Shown: positions 14,701 through 29,810 of the stretch, piece by piece
Layout: every line of letters begins with the position of its first letter
Numbering within the stretch: the stretch's first letter is position 1
From: Margaritifera margaritifera
Taxonomy: Eukaryota; Mollusca; Bivalvia; Unionida; Margaritiferidae
Assembly: GCA_029931535.1 (NCBI GenBank)
Contig: JAQPZY010001517.1
Location: 3,108,001-3,172,000 of the forward strand
Length of the DNA: 64,000 nt
Reading direction: 5' to 3'
The notes under the pieces: model-generated
Told to the model about the DNA's origin: nothing
Database searches by the model: none
What the model saw: the letters and a program-made list of their open reading frames with translations, nothing else
Translations under genes and position numbers: made by a program

Positions 14701-17700
14701 TGAGAAAATGTCTAAGAGATCAGACCTAATTATCCATGACTTTAAGAAAGCTGGATAGTGTAATTCTGCAATTTGGGGATTATTTATATGACAAATGTTT
14801 TTGTCTACCAGGAGACTTGATTGACATGATGTTTAGTCAGTAGTTTTGTCTGAAAATAAGTGAAGTGTGAGCTTTAGTATTGTGATGTAATTAGTGTATA
14901 TACAAAGTGTTGAACTGGTACTTATGCTTCAAGCAATAGTACTTTATAGTCTTGTTGTTCATTTGGATTTAAAATGTGTGGATAAAATGAAATGATCTTT
15001 CAGAAGGATTTAAATATGAAAAGGAAAGTCTGCCACCTGTAATTAGAAGTAGACATGTTTGCATTTATTTCTGCTTATGTACATTATTCATTCTGATCAA
15101 TCACAACTGTGAATAAATCTTAAAACACTGAGAATTGCACAGAACAAAATAAAGATGTAAATGTAAACATGAAATCTTATTTTTGTACATCACTTCATTA
15201 TTTGCTCATTCATTTTCAATAACAGTAGTGCTTAATTAATTAACGCTCTTTTTCTTTTATATCTACCCATACTGATCTCACAACACATCGATTTAGACAT
15301 TGAGTGGAACAGACAATTACCGAATACTGTATACATACATGTGGATTGGAACAATGTAAAATACTTTAGAATTCTTTTTTTTTAAAAGGTTAAAATAAAA
15401 CAACCACATGTACAAGGTAAAAGATAATACTTTCGGAACTGTAATCAAGCTGAAATAACAAACAGATAAGCTTGTTTGAGTGCCAGCAATATATCACTAA
15501 GAACACAGGGGTGGGGATTAGGTTTTTTTTGCACCACATGCAGCTCATTTTTCGTTTGGTCTTTAAATTCTTGGTTCAGAGAAACCCCCCGCAAAAATCC
15601 ACAAAAATTGGTACCCCAAGAAAAGAAGTGAAAAAACAGTATCAATCTTATACATGCTGCAATTCATGACTAGATTAAGCACCACACGCCTTTACGAAAT
15701 TTCATAAAATGAATTTATTTTTATTTAACTCTTATACGTATGAAAGAGGTGAATACTGCTGAATGGACATGAATCACAGGGGGAAAACCTTTGAAGCAAA
15801 AGGTGTCTACTAGTATATTTTATCACATTTGATAAAGATGTACCTTTCCATCCACGGAGTCAAGGGCCTGACAATAGGTGACAGCTGAGGCCAGCTTCTG
15901 AAATGAGGCTCCATTGATCTTACAACAACACAGCGGAATCACATCTCTGTCTGGTGTGGCTGTACCATCAGGGCTAACCTACAGCAGTCAATAATAACAC
16001 AAATATGCATTTATACAGCCTACTCTCACCATGTGACAGAGAATCTTACAGATTTGGAATCATTACTTGTCTTAGGTCAGTTGTCATGTGACAGTTTGAT
16101 GATGTCATAGTATTGACAGGTGCAGTCTGATTACATCCACAAGACTTCCATATTGACAACAATAACAACAAAAACTTTTACTAAGTAGTTTTAGGCCATA
16201 AGCCCATATACAATTTTTGCTATGAATTACATGACACAAGAGTGCCTAAATAAAAGTTGTCTTTGATGTCACTTCCATATTTTCAATTAATCAGTGATGG
16301 AATATATGAAAACGCTTTTTCTTTCGTCTTAAAGAACAAATGGGTGAGAAATTATCAATGTAGGTGATTTGCATTGTTACAAAGAACTCCAGTTTTTGCA
16401 ATTACAATGTTTGTCCTTTACTTGCGAAGGACAAATATTGTATCCTTTTCACTGTGATTGCTTTGTCCAGCTGTTATTCTTTTACTAATTTCTTCATCTA
16501 CTGAAATACATGAGAATGTAATGGAGGTAAAATAAAATTAACTTTGATCATCTCAGTCATAGTTTCAAAGGATGGATTTATCACAAGATCATGAGACTGT
16601 ATTTCAAATAAATAAAATCAGCTGTCCCATGCATAAAGGTTTTTTTGGCTAGACCTGATATAACTAGCAATGTGATTGCAAAATGTATAATTTAATATTT
16701 TTCAATTTTAACTATTTGCTTTTATTATTTTTATCCATCAAATTGATCTATTCAAAATTAAAATTATACCACCATCAGGGTTCTCTGGGACACCGATATC
16801 CATGTAAAAAAACATATACTCACTTTTAATTTTGGATGCAAGATAATGAAAATGACAGTGTTAATGGTATACATTTTTCCCTATTACAAGTATATATTTT
16901 TTCATCTGTTTCTACAAAGTGAGAATCAATCATAGAGTGTCTGGGTTATCATAGAGACCAAATGATTGTAAAGGGATTAGGTGAAGGTACATAGGCCAGA
17001 CTTTAGTACATAAGAAGAGTAGAACACCCGTTGCAGCTGTTGTATTAAAACTCTGATCAATTGGCTAATCACAGGTGTGTGTGCTTTGAAACTGCACTGC
17101 GTTAAGCGCCATTCAGCACATGACTTAAAATCCTTTTGTTACATTTAGAACACTCACATTTTATTGCATACCATATTTTGAAAAATAGTGCAGAGATACT
17201 GGCACTTCTGTTTTCTTCCCTTCTGTTTGTCAGAGAAACAAGAACTCCCATGGAATAGTCATCAAATTAGCTGCTTTTCAGTGTCATGTGCAGATGTTTG
17301 CTTTTCCAATGTTTTTTTAAAGTTATGTGAATACTTTCTTTGGTACCAAGTGCACAGCTGCAAATGAGCCCGAGTCTCTTGAGTCAGGTTGACAGAAAGT
17401 AGGTAATATATCTAATTCTGATAAATAAACAGAACATCTAAGAAACTGAGAGATTCGTGGAATCAATCATGGAATAGGACATTCCTATGGGCTGCAAAAT
17501 TCATTTATGTTGGTTAAGGATTGAATGAAAAAGTGAATACAGTATATTAATTTGTTTTTTCTTATACATGTATTGTGGTGGAGTATTCGGCTGCAAAACA
17601 TACTAATGTGTTGATTAAAGATACAAATTTAATTAAGCTAATTAAAAAATATTGAAAAGAAACTTCTTTACTTCCTTCTTATAGCACACAAAATTAAAGA

Positions 17701-20700
17701 ATAGCAATATAAAGCTATTGAGAATTGCTATAGTTGTAACATCACAATCACAATTATCACAGTTCTCAATTGCCTTAGATATTACTAAACATTTAACAAA
17801 GAATAATCAATAGCAGTCTGATTACATTTATATTGGTGATGCAACAATGCATGCATGATGCCCTGAATTATTACAAGGGAAGTAAAAGATCTATTTATTG
17901 GGACTCCCATTTTTAGGACCACGATTGGGATTTGTACTTTTTTCCCCCAAGTATGGAGTCCTGGACTCAAACTTTTAAAATCCTAGTTAGAAAGCTGATT
18001 GTTTTATGTTGTCATACTGACTCTTTACATCATCAGGCTAATACGACCTTTATACTTGAGATGGCTGAATTATACTGTTATGGTAAAAGGAGTCACAGAA
18101 AGAAAGAAGGTTCTAGCTTGAGATTTGTACCATATCTAGTACCTGATATTCTTCATCCATGACAACAGTACAACAGTGACTTTAAAGATTTGTACCATAT
18201 ACCTGATATTCCTCCTTGACAACAGTACAACAGTGACTTTAAAGATTTGTACCATATACTTGATATTCTTCATCCATGACAACAGTACAACAGTGACTTT
18301 AAAGATTTGTACCATATCTGGTACCTGATACTCTTCATCCTTGACAACAGTACAACAGTGACTTTACAGCTTTGTACCATATACCTGATATTCCTCCTTG
18401 ACAACAGTACAACAGTAACTTAAAAGATCTGTACCATATACCTGATATTCTTCATCCTTGACAACAGTAATACAGCGACTTTAAAGATTTGTACCATATA
18501 CCTGATATTCATCCTTGACAACAGTACAACAGTGACTTTAAAGAAAGCATAAGTGCTCTGACCCAATACAATGCCTGTTGCAGAGGTATTGTACATGCAA
18601 AGAAATAAAGGTAGGCTGAAAGATGATGGAAAGATGTGGTGAGAAGACAGCAACTGAAAGATTAATAGGCAGATGTGTATATAAATAGTTAAATACATTA
18701 CAAAAAATTGATATGTAGGTGGATAGGTAGGTAGATGGATTAACTAATGCAATATCAATTAAATTTGTCTGTCAAAAATTAATTCCAGTATTCATCATTT
18801 AAACTCAACAAATATATGCAACTGATCCTAAATAACCTTTTCGAAAGGAACTGTTTGGTAAAACCGTCTGGTAAAAAGAGAAGAGCAATTGTATACAATC
18901 AACAGTTTACTTACTGACTTTTTCAAAGGAACTGTTTGGTGAAAACAACTGGTAAATAAAGAGCAACTGTATACAATCAACAGTTTACTTACCACCTTTT
19001 TGAAAGGAACTGTCTAGTGAAAACAACTGGAAAATAGAGAAGAGCAATTGTATACAATCAACAGTTTACTTACCACCTTTTTGAAAGGAACTGTCTGGTG
19101 AAAAAAAACCTGGTAAATAGAGAAGAGCAATTGTATACAATCAACAGTTTACTTACCGCCATGGCTTCTTGTTCCTGAGAATCAGCACTAGACTGGCTGC
19201 CATCTGGCGTCCGGGGTGGTGTGACTGGGTAACACAGCCCATTGGGCAGGCTTGTCACTTTCCCCTCCCCCTCAGCCCGGCCTTCCGAAGAGTGTGTGTG
19301 AGCTATCACAGGACTAGAGATTGTGGAAAGGGAAGAGGCGGAAGAAAGAGATTGAGTCAATAATCTGTTTAACACAGGAGCCTGACTAGCTATTCCAACT
19401 TCTGAAACTGTGCTAGGAGTCTTGACATTGCTCATATTTGCACTTTTTGGGTCCATACTTGGAGTTGTGTGATTAGCTATCAAGGAGTATGTCTGTGGTG
19501 TGACTAATGGAGAGCTGCCTTGTACAGGAGTGAAAATAAGGGGTAATGGCTGACCAGCTTTTGTAGTCAAGATGGCTGCTCTTGGGAGGGTTGGATTTGC
19601 CACAAAGGAGGAACTTGGCGCTGTATGGGCAATTGCAAATGTCACTGTACCCGATGTGACAGGAGAACTGATCAACACCATAGGCACTGGCTTAATGGTT
19701 CCATTTGGAATACCAGGCCCATTCTCAGAATTTGGTGGGCTCGCCAAGAGAGTAATTGGTCCCTGAACACTTGTAAATGTTGGCAACAAGGAACGTAGTG
19801 CCCCCTTTGGAACACCAGGTGTGTTAGGATTCAAGACATGAATGATCTGGGTCTGCCTAGTGGGAGATTTCACTGCTGCATGTTGGGAATATGGATGTGA
19901 GTGTTGAAGTGTTGGCCTGACCAAGGTATAATGAGTGGGAGTTGTCTGGACTGAGGACTTCACAGAGGCAGTTGCTGTGTAGGAATGGTGTGCTGTAAGT
20001 GATGCATGGGCAGATAAAAGCTGGCTGGATTGGACAGGTACTTGCTGCAACACTTGCTGGATAGGTTGGTGGATTGGGTGTGAAGTTGGCAAGGTTATAG
20101 CATCTGTTTTTATCTTCTTGGCTGATGGTATATCCTGTTGCATATCTTCCATGCCTTGAAAAAAAAGAATACCAACAATTTTAATAAAAATCCTAAATTC
20201 AAGAATAATCTTGTTTGCTTTTCTCTGGCTCTAAAATTACAGGGTCCTATTAAACACCGCAAAGGTAGACAAAGTCATGCAAAGTCTGTTTATTTTTGTT
20301 TTATTTGTACATATTTGTATATGTTATACTATATTAGCTTTGTTTTGACAATATTGTAATTAAAATTTTAAAAAAGCGTGTTTTAATGTTGTTTGAAAGT
20401 AAAGTTGTGTCCCTTTATTTCGCGTTGTGACGATATATATGCCGACAATTGTTAATAAACGTTCATTAATGAGTTATTTAACAAAATAATTATATTATTG
20501 AGATATAAACAATAATATTATGATAAAGGCAGACTCAAAAATGAAATATATATTATATCAAATATAATACTTTGTATAATCAGCCGATTTTGATAGTGCT
20601 GACTTTATAATATTAAAGCATTAGTACATCTTACATTGTCACAATGAATCTGTCTTTGTCATACTATATCTTAAGTTTATTACATTACGCTGGCATACTA

Positions 20701-22530
20701 TATTCTATTAACTTATATTAAACTTATGTATTTAATATTACTTTCATAATATTATTATGTGTTTCTCAATAAGATAATTATTATATAAAATTATTAAATC
20801 TGGCTTTGTCACGTTGAGTCTGCCTTTGTCTTTGCCCGTCTTTGCGGTATTTAGTTGGACCCGACACAACTAAGGGTGCGTATATACCAATTTTACTTTC
20901 AAACAACATTAAAACACGCTTTTTCAAAATTTTAATTACAAAAATAAACTGCCTTTGCATGACTTTGTCTGCCTTTGCAGTGTTTAGTAGGACCGAAAAT
21001 TACTATCAAATGTACTTAGAATAGTCTGTGAAATGTTCTTGTTCTCACCTTTGCTAACAATGCTAGTTATGTATACACCATACATACCATATTCAAGATA
21101 ATGCCTCCATTGTGCACAAATAAATTTACTTGGGTAAAACAAAATAAGGTTTAAACTCATCAAAAAAAGCCCACACTGACAATATTATAAACAATGTCCC
21201 CATCACGTGTGCATACATACCAGAAGAGTTGGCTCATTTTCTCAACCAATATGGTCATCAGAGTAGTCAAAATAAAGTTAATACAAATTTTCAAACAAGG
21301 TCGGGGCCTGCATGTCAAGCCCAAAACCTTCATGCAAAATTTCGCAGAACGTGACCTTGACCCCAAATTAAAAGGGGCAAACAAACATGTTGTAAAACGA
21401 ATCGTCTTAGCTTCATAATGATTTATGCCAAGTACCAATACATTATGATGAGAATCTGTCATAGAGTTTAGGAAATATAAGCAAATGAATATCTTTAACA
21501 AAAATCTTACAAACTGTTGACAACAACAAAAAAGTGACTGTCTTGCTTCCCACTAAAGTGGGCTTGACAGAAAAGAAACAGTTACAGTTATGGAAGGTTT
21601 ATATATTTGTGCATCTCCTCTTGACAATTCATTCTTGTGAAATGATAACAAATTTCCAGCAAAGATTTCCAACATACAATTCAATAATGAAACTGACAAA
21701 GTACAAAGTGAAATTTTATGTGGAAATGCTATCTTGATACTAAACAAAATTTCTATTAGCTGCTTTCATTTATCTGAATGGAAATCCATGAATTCCTTAT
21801 TATCCTCATTTCTGGATTTAATCCATCTGATATATGTGAACAAACTGAGGATCTCCCCACAACAATTCAACATCAGGTGTCAGGAAATGAATAAGATACA
21901 TGTACTGTATATTGCTTAATATGGTTAAAAAATAAACAGAGAACTACAGTACACCTTAACTTTCAAAAACTTGTGTTTTTCAAGATAGGTTCTTGATGCT
22001 AATTAAATCTTGTTAGCTCCACAATTCAACATGGCACTTATTATTTACGAAACTGCTGACCAGTTCAGTGTTCTACTCCTCTTACAAGACTGTGACATAT
22101 GGCTTTACAATTTCCTTCTGAAATGCACAGATAAAATCTATGGCAGATTACCAATTTACCAATGAGGAAGCCATCCTTACATGGATACAATTCAGTACAT
22201 GGAGTCAATCATTCATAAAACTGCTCCCAAAGTGTTATATTTCAGTTTTCCATATAATAACATTGCCAAATGCTCTATCAATTTCATGGTCAGTTGGACC
22301 CTGATCTTGACATGCATTACAGCAGTCACAGCTTGTACATCTGACATTAATAACAGTAAAAACAGAGCAAACAGTTGTGGAGAGTTAGGAAGTCCAAACC
22401 AAATACCTGTCAAAAGACACAAACTCAGTTAACTCATTCTAAGCAGACGAGTACAATTATTCTAAAACAAGCTGCATGGTTTCAGTTTCTTTTTTCATGT
22501 GCACAAGTTTCTTTGTTCATCACTGGTCAG

Positions 22531-22597
<67 letters not shown>

Positions 22598-25500
22598 CAA
22601 ACACCAAGGATAAGGGCATTTTAATTTTAGATCAAAGTCTTCGTATACATCTAAATGCACACATCTTAGTTATGTAGGTCAACAGTCAATAAATAGAGGG
22701 AATCATTTTAAAAGCATACTTTCATGCAGAAATTGTAAACATGGTAGGTGGAGAAAGAATGATCAGAGGACACAGAAAACCGGGTGTGTAAATCATAAAT
22801 CTGGCAAATACTGACTTTCTGGAAAGAACAAAACCAGCTGAAAGTTTGTCAACACTAACTGCAAGGAGGAATCATAGATCATCAAGTTACCACCTTACAG
22901 AATACTGGCAAGGGCAGATTTGTACTCTACACCATAAGAGATGCAGAACTTCTCCCTGAAGGTCCTATAGAAATAGGTGGGAAACAAGTAACTGTGGGGG
23001 AGGTAATGCACCCCTCCCCTCCTCCAATTGATGGAGTAATTGTGAAGACCATTTAAGTGCACATCACTGGTCTTCCTCTCAAAATTCCCATGGAAGAATA
23101 AATCCCCAAATTTGAAAACAAATTAAAAAATTTTGGTAAGGGACCATAGAATGTCCACTTCTAGAGCTTTCATAATATTATGACTGGACTCTGATATGTA
23201 TTAGTGTAGAACAGCAAGGTCTTGGCCATATTGTGTCAATTAAAAATGAAAGTTCTAGAAATATAAAACTGAAGAATTGCACAAGAGGTTCAGGATTTGG
23301 TTTGGTTTGGTGCTTTATAGCACAGCAACACAAGTATGTTATATAGTGCCGAGGCAATTGGAGTAAAGTGCCTTGCCCAAGGACACACCACGGTAGCTGA
23401 CCCAGGCTGGTCCATTTGTAGGATTCAAACCCACACCCTTTCGGATGAGAGTCCAGCATGCTAACCACTGAGCCACCACGGCTCTACCAAAAGGTTTAGG
23501 AAGTTAAATCCTTCCAATTTAAAGTAAACATGAAGAACAACAAGATAAAATATAACATGTAAAGATGCTAAAATTCTGTAGGTATATAAAATAAAAGATA
23601 ATTGTAAAACATGTAAAATCCTTAAAATATACTGTTAGCATTTGTTATGTCTAGAGCCAGAATCTTTCAAATAGACAGTGAGAAGGCCCAATGGTTAACT
23701 ACTTTCACCTCATGGGCTTCCTCCTGAAAACATGGTAGCTTGGCTGTATCAATTGCAGACCATATGCAAGATGAAAAAAAAACAAGGTCACATGACCAAA
23801 GACTGTATGAAGGACCATACCCAAACTGAATCCAGCTACATGAACATAGTTCCTTCATCTCCATAAAAAAATGATAATGTTAGAGGAAATTTCAAAGTGG
23901 GAGGACGAGATGGTGGTGAAGGTGATCTCACGCACAGGCAAAGATTAAATGGAAGAGAAAGGGCCTGTTGGCAAATTGCCACTACACTCAACAGTGGGAA
24001 GATTACGACACTGCCACCTCCCGACTTCTGAGAAATAGTCCAAGTTTTTTCCAACTGTTTAGATATTTAGGCAGCTAAGTTGAAGTGGGAAATCAGAGTG
24101 CAGCCCCTAATGACAAATTGGAATTTACTGAAACCATGTGGTAGCGGCATAGGGTAGTCACTTTATGCAGGGGCTTCCATAATTAAGTGACCTTGTATCA
24201 AAGCCTATTTGCCTGAAACTGACAAGTCAAATATTTATCTTCCTAGTAATAACACTTTGATAATAATTTGTAACTTTAATAAGCCAGTATATGAGCTGAT
24301 TATCCAGTACGGAATAGATTTCTCTCTGCAATGCAGCAGTCCTTAGTCACATGACAACCAAATCTAGCAGCACACTTATTTAAATGCAATCAAATTATTA
24401 TCAGCCTGTTTCCTTTATAGGTTTTTTGCATGACATGATTATTTGACCTGATGTCAAAGAAAATGTAGACCGCACAATTTTGAATCATGCGAGCAAGCAC
24501 TGTCAGAAATGTCCAAGTACAAGGTCCAGTTTGTAAATACTTTATTTTTGGCTCAAGTGGTATCTGATTATAGAGATGAAATATGTATTAAATGTTATAT
24601 CTGAAGAAAAAAAAAAAAAAAAAAATCAGCTTCCTACTGATTTCAAACTGACAGCTTAATGTAAGCTCACTTAACGTTGTTAGAACTGGTAGCAAACATA
24701 CCTGCCAACCTCCCAGACAATGTTGGGGTTTTTTTTTTTGAGACTCTTCAAGTGTTTTGAGGTTCTAAGGGCAGTCAGTATGTGTGACCCAAAAACATGT
24801 CATACAATGGAGAATATGTTACCTACTCGTACAAGTCTACTGAAAATATCTGGAAATTCAAATCTGAATAAAAGAATATAAAAAATGTTTTCTCTTAAGA
24901 TTTGATTACCCTTTCAACCAGGAAATAGTTGGCACTGTCAAGTATCACCAGACACACACAATTACAACTACACAGACATTAAATAAAAAAAGATACACTA
25001 AGTTTTTGTCTTTAAAATCCAGCGGACAGTAGAACAGTCTTAACTATGGTAGATGCAGTCCTTGGTACTTCAATGAGGGGTTTTATAGGTGATGCAAGTG
25101 TCATTCGAGTTCATGTTTGCACTTGTCAGGGACTGAATGGTAATGCTGTTCAAACTTCCCCTGAAGATGTTAAATTTTTCTCAGCATAGAAAATGATCTT
25201 TCTGCATTTGCACTGCTGTGAGGGAGTGTCAAACATACAATGGCTACACTAGTTAGAATGTTTAAACATGTTAGTCACTTTTGGAAATGAGCTCTGTATT
25301 AGTGCATTGTCCCATTGCTGCATAGTGTTACTATGTTGACAGATGATGTACACTCCAGAATGACTAACAATGATATGATGTGTAAAGAATAAAATGCCCC
25401 CACCCACCCCCTCCCTTTGGTTTGCAATGGCTCATCATTCCCACAGCTGTATTGCAACATTTTGCCTTAAAAAATTAATCACACTTCAACCGTACTCCAA

Positions 25501-28500
25501 GAACTGAAATAATATATGGAGTAAAATCGGACTTCAAAGAAACGTTTCCACCAATCACGAACTAGCCATGAAATCTTTAATAAATGGTCAACTCATCAAA
25601 AATGTTATGAAAATCTTTTAGGAGTGATAATTGAAAGTAATTTGAAGTGGGACAAACATACTATGTCTGTAAAGATCTCTAACCAGTAAAAAAACTATAC
25701 TAAGTAAAATTAGAAAATTCCTACCCATACAAACTAAATAATGTACTACAATGCCTACATGTTGCCAGTTATTGACTATTGTTTGACAATATTGGGAAAC
25801 TGACCCATGAATCACTTAGAAAGAAACAAGATATAAAAATGAGCAGCTTGCTTAGTTCTGGATGCTTCTTTTGACACACCATCTTTTCCATGAACTGAAA
25901 TGGCTTCAAATAAATGACAAAATAAACTTTCAAAAAACAGTACTTGTCTACAAATGTATAAAAACTGTAATATGCCTGATTATATGCGAGAACAATTGGA
26001 TGAAAAGCATGGGCCATATGCTGCATGGTTGACCTTGCATGGCCATTTGAAATTTCCAAAACCCAATACTGAACAATTTTGTTGTAGTTTTAAATGTTCT
26101 GCAACAAGGATATGGATTTCTTTGCCCACATGAGTTTAATCAGCCACTTCTGCTGGACGTTTTAAAGAAATATATCTCAAATAATTAAAGCTTGATTCTG
26201 ATTGATATCTGCATGTCATTATATTTGTGCAAAATTCCTGTTTCTATTCCAACTGTGTTTGTCTTTGTGCATGCTAATCTGTTTTGTTTCAATATGATTG
26301 ATTGTTCAGAGTAAAGTCATATCCTTAATTGTTGTGACTTTACTTTTTCTACACATATTTTGTTCGACACGTGCATGCAGACTTGGAGAAAGTAGTTGAG
26401 GGCTTCAAAGGAGACTAGATACATCTGTATTCTAATGGAACTACCCTCATTCAATAATAATAATATTAGTATTATTATTAAAAAGATAGCTTAAACATTA
26501 TTATTCAAGGCAACAATAAGTAACAACTTTTGCTTCTTCAAAATGCATCTCTGATTTGCCTAACTTCAAATGAATTGGGTTGTTCTACTTTGTGTACTTT
26601 ACCTATGCAAATTAGCCTAATGGGTTCACCCACAATGGATTCTTAATCAGGGTTCATTCAAGACTGTGTCAATGGACCAAAAACCTTTATTTTTCATCTT
26701 TGGCACAAGAAATTTCCTCCATGGTGCCCATATGGTTTGTTGAAAAAGACCCAAGAAAATAAAGAGAAATGATTGTTATGGTTGATTTTAGAATAAATTG
26801 AGTGCATCCCAAGCTTGCTGAATAATGAGCTCACTGCCAAAGACAATGAATTTCATTGGCTGACAGAAATGTCTTACTCATTTTGATTGGCTTGGGCACC
26901 AATTGAGCACATGATCCATGATCATTGATAGAAAATGTAATGAAGAAAAGATGAAATCTTTAGCAAAAACGCTGTTGCATTTATTTCCAAAGTAGTGTCC
27001 AGGGAGGAAAAAATGCCGACTTTAATGTCCAAAATAAATTCTGGATGGGAATGGTTACTCAAGCATCTTCAATTCAAATTGTAGTATGGATGACTAGCAA
27101 CAGGAGAGACTGATAACGATCACAGGTGTGAGTTTATTAATTTCTCCAATAAATATTCACTTTTCCAGTATTATATACTATGAATCAGTCACTGTCAAGT
27201 CAGACGACAGCACAGCTTGCTACAATTTCTTGTGAACTAAAATAACCATGACCTGAACAGTGGACATGGTTATTTTAGTGGACAAGGAAATCGTAGAAAA
27301 GAGTCCCTTGAGAGGACTGACACTCAATTGGGCAAAAAGAATTTCCAGGAATTCAAGACAAGACCATTTCTTCCTTTTTACTGCTGAGTGTTGAAACTAT
27401 CTGATATTCTTCAACGATATTAAGATTTTCAAATTAATTGCTGTGGTGGATATATTGGATATCAGATGAACACCATTTTCATTTCAAACCAAGCAGACAT
27501 CATTAGAAGTCTTTTGGTGAAAGCCCTATGTTAATATAACCATCCATTCTGAGAGAGTAGTGACAGCAAGATTTTCAAGACAACTGTTATGGCAGCTATA
27601 TTGGGCATATGATTGGCGCCATTTTATTTAGGACATGGCTATTGTGGTGGCCATATTGGAGGTTAGATAGGCACCATTTTCATTTAGGACCAACTAGACA
27701 TTATAAGATGTCTTTCAGTGAAAACCCCATGCTGATATGACCATTCATTCAGAAGTAGTGAAAACAAGGTTTTCAAGATGGTTGCCATGGTGGCCATATT
27801 GAATGTCAGATTGTCACCATTTTCATTTAGAACCAACTAGACAACATAAGAAGTCTTTAAGTGAAATCCCCATGTTGATATGACTATCCATTCAGGAGGT
27901 GTAGCAATATTTTCAAGATGGCCACTGTGGTGGACATACTGACTGAGTGGCACCATTTTCATTTAGGACCAACTAGACCATGGAATGAGTGTGTGTGTCA
28001 AGTTTCATGGCAATCCTCCAATTAGTTTACAAGGACTACCAATAACAAACTACTGGCAAAGGAGTCACAGACACTGGATATCGGACAACCGACCATCCCA
28101 TGAACTCTTCTGGTCTATGAACCCTGGTGTAGTCCAACTCAACAGCAACTGATTATAGCATATAATGCTGGAAAAGTTAATATTTATTACAGAAATTAAT
28201 AAAAACACAAAGCGAGTGCGTGTGTATATGTATTAAAATTACTTGAATACACAAGATACAGATAAGGGTATTTTTTTCTTTCTAAATGAACCCACTCTTT
28301 CACTTGGTAGCAGCCATAGGGCCCCCCTTTTTCCATTTTTGGAATGAACACTACTTAACACAACATTATACTAGTTATCGTCAGTCAATTATGTAATCTG
28401 TTCTAGGGTGGTTGTTTATCTCTGACAGACTTACCTTTTAATCATCTTTATGACAATCAACTGTATAAACTGCCCATAGTTTTCCATGAGCATTAAGCGT

Positions 28501-29774
28501 GACTGTTTACTGTTTAGCATATAGCTAGATGCCAACTAAGGTTTCTCTTCTTTTTAAAAAAAAAAACTACTGCTGAAAATCATGTTTTCTGAGGAAGTTG
28601 GGGAGTCAAAATCATGTTTTTTAGTTGACACATGTTCTTACAGGCATGTAGAAAGTGACTACACTATGCCACTACCAATCAGTTTTGGCAAATTCCGTCT
28701 TTTCGATAGGTGATATGTTTTGACCTCCCACTCCAATATAACTGTCCAAATATCTAACATGGGATGTGAAATACGAGAGGAAACTTGGATGAAAAATTTG
28801 AAAAACCTTCAAAAAGTGAAAATGACAAGAGTTCCTCTATGGGACTGATGCTTTACTAATCAAAAAGAATTTCCAGGAATTCAAGATAAGATCATTTCTT
28901 CCTTTTAACTTCTGATTGTTGAAACCCTGTGATATATTCTTCAGTGATAACAAGATTTTCAAATTTGCTGCTGTGGTAAACATATTGGATGTCAGATTGG
29001 CACCATTTTCATTTAGAGCCAAGTAGACATCATTAGAAGTCTTTTGGTGAAAACCCCATGTTGATATGGCCATCCATTTAAGAAGCACAGATAACAATAT
29101 TTTCAAGATGGCCATCTTGGTGGCCATATTGAAGTTCATTTTAAGAGTAGCGATGACTTTCTGTTTTGGAGGAGTAATGACAAGATTTTAAAAATGGCTA
29201 CCATGCTGGCCATATTGGATATCAGATTACCATTTAGGACCAACCATACATCATAAGAAGTCTTTGGTGAAAGAACAATTTTGATATGACAAGCCATCTA
29301 GGATTTTCAAGATGGCCAATGTGGCTTTAATATTGGAGGACGGATTGGCACCATTTCATTTAGGAGCAACTAGATATTATAAGCTGCCTTCATAATGGCC
29401 ATTGTGGCAGAAATATTGAATGTGCATGGAGCATCATTTTCCTTAAGGACCAAGTAGACATTTTAAAGTCCTCTCGTGGAAACCCCATGTCAATATGACT
29501 TTTGTTCAGACACCAATAGTAGTCTTTTAGTGAAAACCACATGCTAATATGATCATCCATTCAGAAGAAGGAGCGATACGAAGATTTTCAAGATACTGGA
29601 TGACCGACTCGCACCATTTTCATTTAGGACCAACTAGACCATGGGATAAATGTGTGTAAAGTTTCATGGCAATGCTCCAAGTAGTTTAGTAGTAGTGAAA
29701 TCAAACTTGTGCAAATGGATGGACAACATACCATCCCCATAAGATCTCTTACTCCATGACCAGGAAAGAAAAAA

Positions 29775-29810
<36 letters not shown>

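Noticed and set aside
22375..22677. Plus-strand 100-codon frame with a Cys-Val run
   Set aside because: The run is a (TG)n microsatellite and the rest has no coding support.
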